Part shown: positions 13,727-24,000 of the stretch, piece by piece
How positions within the stretch are numbered: position 1 is the stretch's first letter
How the letters are laid out: each line of letters opens with the position of its first letter
DNA from: Litoditis marina
Lineage: Eukaryota; Nematoda; Chromadorea; Rhabditida; Rhabditidae
Length of the DNA stretch: 64,000 bases
Reading direction: 5' to 3'
Assembly (NCBI GenBank): GCA_964036275.1
Contig: OZ038437.1
Coordinates: 3,724,501-3,788,500, forward strand
The notes under the pieces: generated by a model
What the model saw: the letters and a program-made list of their open reading frames with translations, nothing else
What the model was told of the DNA's origin: nothing
Database searches by the model: none
Made by a program: the position numbers and the translations under genes

Positions 13727-13925
13727 CAACTATAGTCGTCGCCAACGGAATGGCGGGAGGGTACTGTATATCTTACTTTCCGCTGTGTACGCCCAGATGT
13801 CTCTGATTCCAAAGCTTTCCGTTCATGTGCTCTAATAGCGCAGCGGTTAGCGCCCTGCCATGAAACTTTTGCTCGCGGGTTCGATTCCGGCGAGAGACAG
13901 AAATATATAAATTTGGCACTCACTA
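13727..13925 (+). mobile_element. tRNA-like repeat, copy 1 of 4
   Basis: The element runs from a ctatagtcgtcgccaacgg end to a ggcactcactata end. Its right half contains tRNA-like internal promoter boxes (agcgcagcggttagcgcc and gggttcgattcc). The left half, including gcgggagggtactgta, is not tRNA-like. Further copies lie at 16,590-16,805, 39,258-39,460 and 48,614-48,812. Confidence 0.85.
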
Positions 13926-14469
13926 TATTCTCGGTTCAAAGTATTCTCACACAGGGGACCAAACTACAAACACCACAGAAGTGACATACACAACATGGTT
14001 TTATTTGCGAAGTGCGATCCCCAAATGTGGAAAGTGTTTTTCATAGAGCGAAAGTCGATTCTCCCTTTTCTGTAGGAAGGAAAGTCTATACACACATGTA
14101 AAGTGAAAAAAATGGATCATTTACTCTTTTGGACATTATGAAGAGGTCAAAATAAATAGAGAATTGAAACTTTAAATAATAAATCGAAATACTTTTAGTA
14201 AAGTTCTGACGCATATAGGTATAACCAGAACATTTTTGGTAACATTATTAAGAAAAGAGTATAAAATTGGTCGCGGGAGTGTTTTGACGCGAAAGATTGA
14301 ATATTAGATGTGGTGCCCTCCCCTTCTCGCGGGGTCAGTTGTGTAGGGTGCAAACTACAAACTCCAAACTATATAGGAAAAGAGGGAAGAAAATTCATTT
14401 ATAACTAGATTAGGGAATAACACGTGCTTAGTGTATGCGACACATCTAGGTCTAGAATAAAATATATTT

Positions 14470-14483
14470 TGAAAGAGATAGAT

Positions 14484-14516
<33 letters not shown>

Positions 14517-14702
14517 AAGAAAGAAAGAGAAAGAGAAAGAAGGTAGGCGAGTTATTTCTACACCTTCGGCGCTATCTTTCAACATAAAAGGTGCATCACG
14601 AACTACAAACTACAAGTCACAGAACGGAGACGAGAAGGCAAAGAGAGGAAGAGAGAGTGAGAGAGATAAAGACAGAGAGAGAGAAAAAAAGAGAGAGACA
14701 GA
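14470..14702. repeat. GA microsatellite tracts
   Basis: Two impure GA/GAAA tracts (about 14,475-14,545 and 14,637-14,702) are separated by 90 bp of ordinary sequence. No coding function is seen. Confidence 0.9.
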
Positions 14703-15075
14703 AGATTTTTGCCGTCCACCGGAAATATGTAGAATGCTGAGATTGGTTATAAATGACTGGCGCATGTGGGAATCTCGCTAGTATAATTGGGGGAGGATCG
14801 GCGAGAAAAATATAGAGGATGCCCGATGAATGACAAAACACAGAAGAAATATGTGTCTACAAGGAAATCGAGAAAATTTTCTTCACTCTTCACATCATGT
14901 AATGTCTTTTCTGGAAAACATGCAAAACATACGTTGTGGTAGCGTGTGCGATACATGTATATAGGTTAAATCATTGTTTTTGCTATTTTGATAAAGTTTG
15001 TTCAGATGACATCGTGGCAGTCATAGACTGAACAACCTCTTCGCAATTTTAAACTTGATAGATTCTTGCGACAGG

Positions 15076-15305
15076 TATAGTTCACACCATTCCTACTCAG
15101 ACTACAGTAACCTTACAAACTTTCTGAAGGCTGTTGTGAAGCTGAAAATGTAGTTCATGGGAAATGCTCTCGTATATTCACTCTACGTGAGAAGGAGAAG
15201 GAGATACTAAAATTCTCAACTTCTCCGACCAAAAGTAGATGAGCAAAACGGCTTGGAAGTTTTGAAATCCTACTGTAGGAGTCTCACTAGGAATGGAAAA
15301 GATTA
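15076..15305. mobile_element. MITE with tatagt...attcctactgagactcc inverted ends
   Basis: The element is about 230 bp, with inverted ends containing cctac-gagactcctacagta. The interior carries a gagaaggagaagg / cttctccgaccaaaagt segment. Related copies lie at 16,263-16,482 and 47,058-47,292. All three have tatagt-like outer ends. Confidence 0.85.
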
Positions 15306-15594
15306 TATTACTCGGGTTCTTTCGTCGTCGTTTTGAATCGTACCGTCCAATGAATGTGCTCTATTCTAACCTATTTTATAGGTTTTTCTCTTTAAAGCAG
15401 GACAATACGGTGTTTCCTTATTCCGCTGTGTTTTTGATTTGATTTTGGTGCAACTCGTAAACTATGGCGTGTACCAGGACCACACTACAACTAAAGTCGA
15501 GAAACCAAAAGGTTTATTTTTTGGGCCGTGATTTTATCGGCCGAAATCTCCCTTTTAGACTTTTAGGGCCTGTTAGTCCCTTGACTTTTCACTT

Positions 15595-15714
15595 AAAGAA
15601 GGACGATTATGTGGTCCAATCGCAACGCTTCAGTCCTTTAAAACGCAATATATTTTTCAATTGCAGTTTAAATGACCGATGTATCGGGATTGGTCCACAT
15701 AATCGTCCTTCTTT
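15595..15714. mobile_element. Palindromic MITE with aagaaggacgattatgtgg ends
   Basis: The two ends are inverted repeats of about 30 bp (aagaaggacgattatgtgg and ccacataatcgtccttctt). The centre contains cattgcag-like sequence. Copies lie at about 31,980-32,101 (innexin intron) and 51,546-51,665 (carboxypeptidase intron). There is no coding capacity. Confidence 0.9.
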
Positions 15715-16000
15715 TAGTATATCTAAATAATGATACATATTGCACCCACTCCAAATAAGGAATTGTTGGGTGTTTATGTGATCGACGTTTCATTGCACTC
15801 CTAGAGACCTAAGGGATTAATTATGGTTTAATGCTAGGAAGACGGCATTTCGTTTACTTTCTGTTTCTGAAATTGAGAATTAGATAGAAACAGTGAAATG
15901 GGCAAGCACATTGAAAAATAAGGGGGTAGAATTAAACAGCTAAATCTCAGGTATATCGTGTAAGGAGTCCATATGAGTTTCTCATGGGAATATCAGAGTA

Positions 16001-16163
16001 CGTATGCTAGAAGATCCCGCCACCTTCATCCCATCCTGCGTCTCTTTAAACATACGCTATTTCTCTGCTCTTACATCCCGCCGGGATACGATATTTGCGA
16101 AATAGTGCGCTAAAGCGAGATACGTAGGTTGGGATGAAGGAGCCGGGATCTTCTAGCATACGT
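16001..16163. mobile_element. Palindromic MITE with ctagaagatcccg ends
   Basis: The ends, cgtatgctagaagatcccg and cgggatcttctagcatacg, are perfect inverted repeats. The interior is a second palindrome around catcccgccgggat. Related copies lie at 53,099-53,265 and 57,375-57,538, and a degraded one near 60,795-60,925. Confidence 0.9.
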
Positions 16164-16262
16164 GCCCAGAACACCTCATGAACTTCTCATGAGCTTCTGA
16201 TGTTGCAGCATGACAATCAGTAGAATCTAGATATCTCGCGAGGTTTTTGAGGGTTTGCTATA

Positions 16263-16482
16263 GTCTTTTTTGCTGAGACTCCTACAGTAGGATTTGAAAA
16301 ATTCCGAGCCGTTTTCCTCACTTACTTTTGATCGGAGAAGTTCAAGATTTTCGTACCTCCTTCTCGTTCTATATACGAATATACGAGAGCTTTTTCCATG
16401 AACTTCATTTTCAGCTTCACAACAGCCTTCGGAAAGTTTGTAAGGTTACTGTAGGAGTGTCAGTAGGAATGGTGTCAAATAT
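16263..16482. mobile_element. MITE, second copy of the 15,076 family
   Basis: The order of its interior segments is inverted relative to the copy at 15,076, and it ends in gtaggagtgtcagtaggaat. It lies between the palindromic element at 16,001 and the tRNA-like repeat at 16,590, so three elements sit within 800 bp. Confidence 0.8.
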
Positions 16483-16589
16483 AATTCGTTCCAACGACTT
16501 ATTGTAGAAGAAGGACATCGATTGGTGAAACAGAGTATACTGCGACTGTGATTGTAGGTTGATTCGAACGCGTCTCGGGCATTTTCAAA

Positions 16590-16805
16590 GAACTTGTATA
16601 TTGAGTGCCAAATTCATAAATTTCTGTCTCTAGCCGGAATTGAACCTGCGAGCAAAAGATTCGTAGCAGGGCGCTAACCACTGCGCTATTAGTGCTCATA
16701 ATCGGCAAGCTGTGGAATAAAAGACTTGCACTAACACAGGCTGTACACAGCGGGAAGTGATATATACAGTACCCTCTCGCCTTTCCGTTGGCGACGACTA
16801 TATGT
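16590..16805 (-). mobile_element. tRNA-like repeat, copy 2 of 4
   Basis: This is the reverse orientation of the 13,727 element, from attgagtgccaaattc to ccgttggcgacgactata. The B-box-like segment is altered (ggaattgaacctgc on the plus strand). Confidence 0.8.
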
Positions 16806-16999
16806 GTTTCTGGAACTACAGTAAAAACTCAGTATGATATTTCGAAAAAGGACCACTATATTCTATTGCAACCATGAACCTATTTAACTCGTTACAAAGT
16901 TTATAGCTGTGATGTACAGGTACAACAAATAGTTTGTACAACTACAACAAATAGTTTGAGTAATCCTTTTATTAGGGAAACACGATTACTTCATATTTC

Positions 17000-18760
17000 A
17001 TGTACTTAGAAAAATACAATCGATCCTGAGAAGTCATTTTTCGCGCCCGGTGTTGAAATTTGTGGCAAGTTTCTCGAAAAAAATCAAGACCTCTCCAAAA
17101 AGCAAGATAATTGAAGTGCGGCATCTTTTGAGGGTTCTTGAGCTCAACTTATTTATACGTAATTCGACAAGAAGCGTCACATGCTACAAAAAAGTGAACT
17201 GTTTCGAAAAAAAGAAAAGAAAACTGTTGTGTTACTCGCTAGGCTTAGTTAGTTGTAGGAAGCTTGATAAAAAAATAGTCTTAAATAGAAGGGGCTACAA
17301 ATACGAGGTTGAAGAGTCACCATACAAAAATTCAATTTTCCCGGAACATAATCGAAAAACTAATGCAGTTTGATGTGCCTTTACCTAAAAAATCGTATAG
17401 GTCACGTTTCCATTTAGAGAATTTTTAGTTGAACGCTCGCATATAAAAACATGCGTATTACATGAACACTTTCAAATAAAACTATTTCATGCGAACAGTA
17501 TAACAAAATACAAATGATAAAACATCGATGTGATTTCATTTTCTCCTTAATTTACACTTTTGGTCTAAATGTACATCTAAGCATTCTCACAACCTTTCGC
17601 ACTATAAACAGAATAATCACGGTTCCTAAGTAACGAAATTGTTCAGATTGAAGGAGAAAAGGAACTATTTGGATTGCAGATGTTGTGAAGTGATATTATG
17701 TACTATTACTTGATAGAACAGTCACGAAAACGTCAAAATAGCAACTGTGAACTTTCATAGTTCACGTTTCACACGCTTTACGTGAGTCTGAGTTTGAATG
17801 GTAGTATGAAGATGAAAATTATCTGGAAGATCACAGAACTTCATCGAGTTTAATGCTAGATAAAGATGTTTCGTCGTGTGTGTGGACGATTCCCAAATAC
17901 GAACTTCAGCAAATTTTAGTTATACTAGAAGTAAAATAAATAGTCGCTCAAAGTTAGCATTCTAATGAGGAATCGTGCACTCTGTCATTGCATATTTCTG
18001 AGTTCTGCTGTGTTTAACATGTTTCACGTGACTCTGCAATCGACTAACATTTTTATTTCACGTGAGTCTGAGTTTGAGGCGTTTGAGGAGTTTTTTATAA
18101 CAAAAACCGTGCCCAGACAAGCTTGTAATTAGATTGCATTCATCTCAGAACAAGCGTCGTTGCAAAACAGTGAATTACTGTTTATACAGCGTGGCTGTCA
18201 TATATATTGATTTTCCCTCTCGTCGTCTGACGTCTCTTCGGGGCACACTATATCTCTAGATTTGTTGCAATACAGTTTCAACCGAACGCGAATTTGTAAT
18301 TAACAGCCTATTGTCTGAGATGTTTGAGAGCACACTGTGAGTGTGGAGTGACCAAATATTTGTTGTAGTTTGATCTCGAGTTTAGACCGAAGAGCACCGG
18401 AATCAAACTACAAACACAGTACAATCCTGCAACATACCTCGTATTGGCTTGCATTGGAAAAAGCGATCACATACGGAGCAGTTAGGTAAGACTATAATTC
18501 CCTTACGGACTTTTCTCAGGGTATATAAGACCTGGACTCCAAGGTAGATAATCCTTACTTATCAAGGTAGGTAAGGCCCACTTTTGAGGTAGATCAGCTT
18601 TATATTTTAAGGTACATAAAGCTCAAACTGTCTCCCGGACTTCTTTAAGCTAGTTTTTCAGCAAAAAAGACGCAGTATACTTTTGACTGCGAATTATATT
18701 AGGAAAGCAAGGCGGCGGATGGCAAATAACTTGTGACAGATCTCACATATCGAGACACTA
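17000..18760. other. Gene-free stretch
   Basis: A 107-codon open frame at 17,050 is Lys/Ser-rich with no motif, and I regard it as chance. Several CACGTG motifs occur around 17,760-18,060. A palindromic gtttgatc element lies at 18,347-18,420. Nothing else is supportable. Confidence 0.5.
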
Positions 18761-18798
18761 ATTAGCTAGATAGGCATAGGGTGAAGAGGGGGTGGGGC

Positions 18799-18925
18799 TA
18801 GAGAGAGGGAGAGGGAGAGGGAGAGAGAGAGAAATAGAGGGAGGGAGGGAGGGAGGGAGGGAGAGAGAGAGGGGGGGAGAGAAAGAGAGAGGGAGACAGA
18901 GAGAGAAAGAGAGAGAGAGGGAGAT

Positions 18926-18981
<56 letters not shown>

Positions 18982-19216
18982 AGGAAGAGGGGGTGGGGCT
19001 AGAGAGAGGAAGGGAGGGAGAGAGGGGGAGATAGGGAAAGGGGAGAGAAGGAAAGAGGAAAGAGAAAAAAAAAGAGAGAGAGAGAGGGGGGGGAGGGAGG
19101 GAGGGAGAGAGAGAGAGAGAGAGGGAGAGAGAGGGGGGGGGGGGGGTAAGAGGGAGAGACACAGAGAGAGACAGAGAGAGGGGGGGGGGGCGAGATAGAG
19201 AACGAGAGAGAGGGAG

Positions 19217-19279
<63 letters not shown>

Positions 19280-19445
19280 GAGAAGAAAGAGAAAGAGGAA
19301 GTTGAAGAAAGCGAAGAAAGAAAGGGTGAAGAGAAGAGAGAAAGAGGCAAAGAGCAAGAAGCTAGTAAGAGAAGGAGCGCATAGTTAGAGAGAGAGAGAG
19401 AGAGAGATTGAGAAAAAGTGAAGTACGTTATACTCCTCTCTCTCC
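18799..19445. repeat. Long GA/GGGA microsatellite block
   Basis: About 640 bp consists almost entirely of purines on the plus strand. It includes tracts of (GA)n, (GGGA)n and G runs near 19,085, 19,133 and 19,180. Open frames of up to 229 codons on the minus strand are Ser/Leu/Pro strings produced by the repeat. Confidence 0.97.
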
Positions 19446-19449
19446 CTCG

Positions 19450-21010
19450 CATCATAAACGCAGTGTGTCAGATAAGTGTCCGTTGACTGAGTATTCAATG
19501 TTCGAAATGACTGCGTACTTCTCTTGTTCCTAGTAGTATGGCCGGGCAATTATCATCATCCAGCTGGGTACTAGGGCCAGCCACAAAACAGAGGGAGATA
19601 AATATAGGGAGCGACCAAATCTGGGTTGTAGTTTGAGCTCTAGACCAAAACAACGGAATCAAAGTACGAACAACACCGTATAGGCTTCATACGTGAAGAA
19701 GGTTCACATCTGTTCGAGAAAAAAAAGAGCATTCCCAAAAAGTGAGCATGCCCCGGTCGAAATCGGGCAGACGTGAGCATCAGTCAACATCACAAAATAA
19801 GGGGGAATTTTCTGTATGATCTGTTTATACAGTGCTTTTTGTCTGTTTGTTGTTTGATCACAGAGTATACAACACATTTGAATTCAGTAAAATGTTTGCT
19901 ACAGTATGAAATCAGACATGACCATGAAAAAACGATTACTTTTTGACACAAAACTCGTTCTAGTAATAATCGCAGACGGCTTGACAATATGCGCATTTAG
20001 TAGGCCATAAAGTAGGCGTCAAGTTTATGATCTACTTTTTCGAGCCACTACAAGGGAAATATACACTAAAACGAGATAATCAGCCTAGTTTATGAGAACT
20101 TTTTACGGTGGGAGTAAATCATGGTTGTAATTTGATCAGCGAAACATCACAGATCACTAATTATAACTGAAAGGCAGATGGTTCAAACTACAAACAGATA
20201 AATACTCTAGCTCGCTCACACAACCGCTATAAAAGATGGTTTTAGGAGGGGGGGGTCGTCCGAAAAGAAATACAGTGTATTTGTAGTTTGATCCAATTTT
20301 TAGTCAGTCAGTTAGCTGTGGCCTAATTTTAAGAGGTAGATCATAGTACAGTTTATACCCCACTTTTCGGAGTCTGAAAGGAAAGCCTTCAGACAACTGA
20401 TAATTCTACTGTAAAATGGTATAAGTTTGTGTACGGAACCTGTGTAGCAAGTAGCAACACTGCACAAAAAGTAGGAGGGAAAAGACCTTTAATAGCTTCC
20501 CATTAATACCTGTACAATATAAATTCAGGGCATGCAACCATCCTGAGACTGACTGAGATACAAGCGAAAAACACACACGTTCACAAACAATGCTCAGCGT
20601 GGGTAGTGGCGTGAAACTAGAGAAACACGTTAAAACTGCATGCAAAACTACCAGCTAACTACTACCAGGCTACTAGTAGGCTACCACTACCACAACAAAC
20701 AAACATGTAACAGAAGAATGGACGCTACAGTCCCACAAACATTCTACATTTTATATAAATGATACAGGAAAGTGACTGTCGCTTGAGGGGTTAGCCGCGA
20801 CAGTTCACTGAAAGATAATGAAAATCCCCTAGAGAAGAATACAAAGATTAGTAACAACAAACTAAAGGTACCTCGTTAATAACGGCTATTATATAAAACA
20901 AACATGTTTAACACTAAAAGACAGCGCGTAACCGCCGCATGCAAAGGCAGACACGCCCACTCGGTTAAATAACGGGTGGCTATTAGGAATGACCGATAAA
21001 ACTACACGTG
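19450..21010. other. Intergenic DNA, probable 3' flank of the CCCH gene
   Basis: Contains two short palindromic gtttgatc elements (about 19,620 and 20,122) and otherwise unique sequence. The part just left of 21,014 is where the minus-strand CCCH gene's 3' UTR should lie. I do not see a clear AATAAA on the minus strand close to the stop. Confidence 0.5.
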
Positions 21011-21013
21011 AAA

Positions 21014-24000
21014 TTAGACGCGATTCTCGTTGACAGCCTCCGACGAGTTCCACTTTTTCAGACTCAGCTGCGACATGGAGCGACGACGAGCAAACTTCAT
21101 GGGCAGACCACCGTTCATGAAGTTGTAACTGCAATGGAAAACTATAAAACGGTGGCAAATAAAGGTTCCACAACGTTATTCTACCCAGAAAATAACGTTA
21201 TTCTACATCCCCTACGCCCCGATCAAATCGGGAAAACCGGTTCCTTTTAAGGATAAGTGAAGTGGAAGGAATTTCGATATTACTCCAACTATAAGTGGTC
21301 TAGTGTTACGTTCAGCTGGCACATATTGGCTAACTAACTATCATAATAAAACTAATGATTTACTAATAGTAAACTATTCTCACCGCATTCTGCCACCCAG
21401 CGAGCTGCCGCTCTCCGACGACCCCGAACAGATGGCCGAATCGTCCGACTGACCGTCACGACGACCCGCAGACGCCAGACACATCATCGAACTGAGACAT
21501 GCACTTTGTTATTTGTTAATCAATGACCATACTTCAATTGGTTAATTAATCATATTTATACATGCTCGTGAAATGGGTAAAAAATCTTTACCCATTTCAT
21601 GAGCTGCCTTCAACACTTCAACTGCATCCTAACTGGGTAGAACTCTTAGATAAGTCCCACGGGGTTCAAACTACAAACTCACACAGCCACATTCCCATTC
21701 TTGAGCATCACCTTCTCGGCCGCGGGTTTTGCGGCACTACGAGTCTCAACTGGCGAATGATGACAGTAAAGTCAAGAATTAGTGACCTTACCTCAGTCTT
21801 AAGGAAGTCCCACAGGACTGGAACACTAAGTACCCCAGAGAAGAAGTAAAACTGACCCAGCCACATTCCTATTCTTGAGCAGCACCTTCTCGGCCGCGGG
21901 CTTTGCGGCACTGCGGGTCACAACTGGCGAATCATGGTAATCAGATAGCATTTCTGGTGTCACGTCAGCCGGGTTGGTATTGGTAACGGCCAGCACGCTC
22001 GGCGCGATCGTGTTGCGAACCTAAAAAACAAGTGGCTGAAAAACGACCCGGTACAACACAGAAAGGAGCTGCTGGTGTGCACCGAACGAATATTAAATTC
22101 GATTTTAGAAACCCCCGGGCGAAATAGTGTTGCGAACCTAAAAAACCAATCGCCAACAAATAGGTAACTTTTGTAGCGGGCCGCATGAGAATGTGTGCGA
22201 GTCAGTTAGACATCCTGAGACCGTATGAGAATTTCCAAACGACACTCAGAACCAAAAGTGACTGGCCATAGTCCAAATCACATGGATTGACAGCTGTCCA
22301 AACTTCTTCTCAGTCGGATGAATGAACTCGCAACGTAGACCATTATATGAACGACCCCCTCTAGCCGCATACAACAGTAAAGCTGTCCGAATGGTCAGAA
22401 AAATTCGAAAAACGGACTACTTTTTAGCCGAAAAGAAGACAATCGGTCTACTTTTGATGAAAAGTCTTGATTTTCACGTGTTTACATCCGAAAACGGCCT
22501 ACTTTTTGTAGCTTAGTCAGACCTTACTGGGGTATGTCTAGCCCTTACTATCCCACAACCTTACCTGCGTTACGTCTATGAACAAACTAACATGTCTTGG
22601 CAGCTGGGCAAATTCCTTATCAGTGGGATGAATGAACTCGCAACGCAGCCCATAGGGACAGAAAGGCCGCTGCTGCTCTCCATTCTGAGAAATGTAGGCC
22701 GTGGCGTAGTTCTTGCACAGACGCGTCTTGTACTTCATGTTCGGGGCACGAGAGGGCTGGAAATAGAGAGATTATGAACAGATACGAAGTAACGGGTGAC
22801 GATCTGAAAGACGGATAATAATAATAATAATTTATATAATAATAATAGGATCCCGTTTTTGCGCACTTCACATCCAAAGACAGCCAGAGGTTCACGTGAA
22901 ATTCATGTTCAGGGCGCGAAAGGGCTGCAGAGATAGGAAATTATAAATCCAAAGAGTGAAGAGTGTGAGTTATAAAACCTTTTTTTGACATTTCGCATGC
23001 AAAAGATAGCAAGATATCGTATTATACGTCATGTTCGGGGCAAGAGAGGGTTGCAGTTAGTGAAGATTATGAACAGATATACAAGCCTCACTCTTATATA
23101 CCTCGATAAATTGTGAAAGTTATAAAATAAAGATCATGTTTTTTGCAACGATTCAAGAGGGCTCTAAGGCTGTAAGGGTTGGGTGAGCAAAGGACAGCAA
23201 CTAAAATCCAATGTATCCTACAAAATAGCAGAAATAGACATAAGTCATGTTTTTGAAAAGTTCTTCTACTACCTCAAGCGCAGTTCATTTCAAAATTTCC
23301 AAATCAAATAAGTTTTTTTATAGAGATTTCCCAAAATCTACCACTTTATCTTAACTAGCCGACGCACGTTTACTATCGTGTACGTTCTGAAACAACAACA
23401 ACAACAAACAAACAAACAAACAACCCACCAGCTCCACATGGCGCAGCTCCTCCAGTCCGTGGGCAAAGTTGCACCTGCCTCCCATGTCGCAGTTCTTCCC
23501 AGAGGCAAACGTCATGCACAGACGGGTCTTGTAGTTCGAAGGCTGTTGCTGCTGATGATACATACCGGCACCTCGATGCGACATCTGCTGGTGCTGATGT
23601 TGTTGCGGGTGCAACTGTTGCAGAGGCATCTGAAAAAGAGGTAGTGGCGAGTGGGATCATATGTCATGATAATGTTAATCATTATCACAACTCTTTTACA
23701 CAGGTTTCTTTCGACAACATCTACCAGCCATATAATCCAGAAGAGGCGGAGCCAGCAGAGAAGATGAGGACGCCAGTCGCGCGGGAGACGACTCAACACG
23801 TATGCAGATGGCATACTGTATTCGACGCTTTATTATGTTTATATAATCTTGCTTTTATATATGAATCAATGTTTATATCTGGGTTCTGTATCAAGTCGGT
23901 AATTGTCGGTAAACTAAAAAGGTATTGGTCAAAAGATAAACCAATTCATGTGTAAACAGAAACTACTCATACATTTCATTCTCTTTGTCAAAAGTAAGAG

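Noticed and set aside
13830..13905. Functional tRNA gene
   Set aside because: Promoter-box-like segments are present, but the acceptor stem does not pair and the same segment recurs in four repeats, so it is part of a mobile element.
17050..17373. 107-codon plus-strand frame as a gene
   Set aside because: Lys/Ser-rich, no motif, no exon-like codon preference, and no supporting splice sites.
18758..19455. Long open frames of 199 and 229 codons on the minus strand
   Set aside because: They consist of Ser, Leu and Pro strings translated from the GA/GGGA microsatellite, with no start context, splice structure or domain.
23378..23644. Plus-strand frame of 88 codons with Gln/Leu repeats
   Set aside because: Antisense shadow of the first zinc-finger exon of the CCCH gene.
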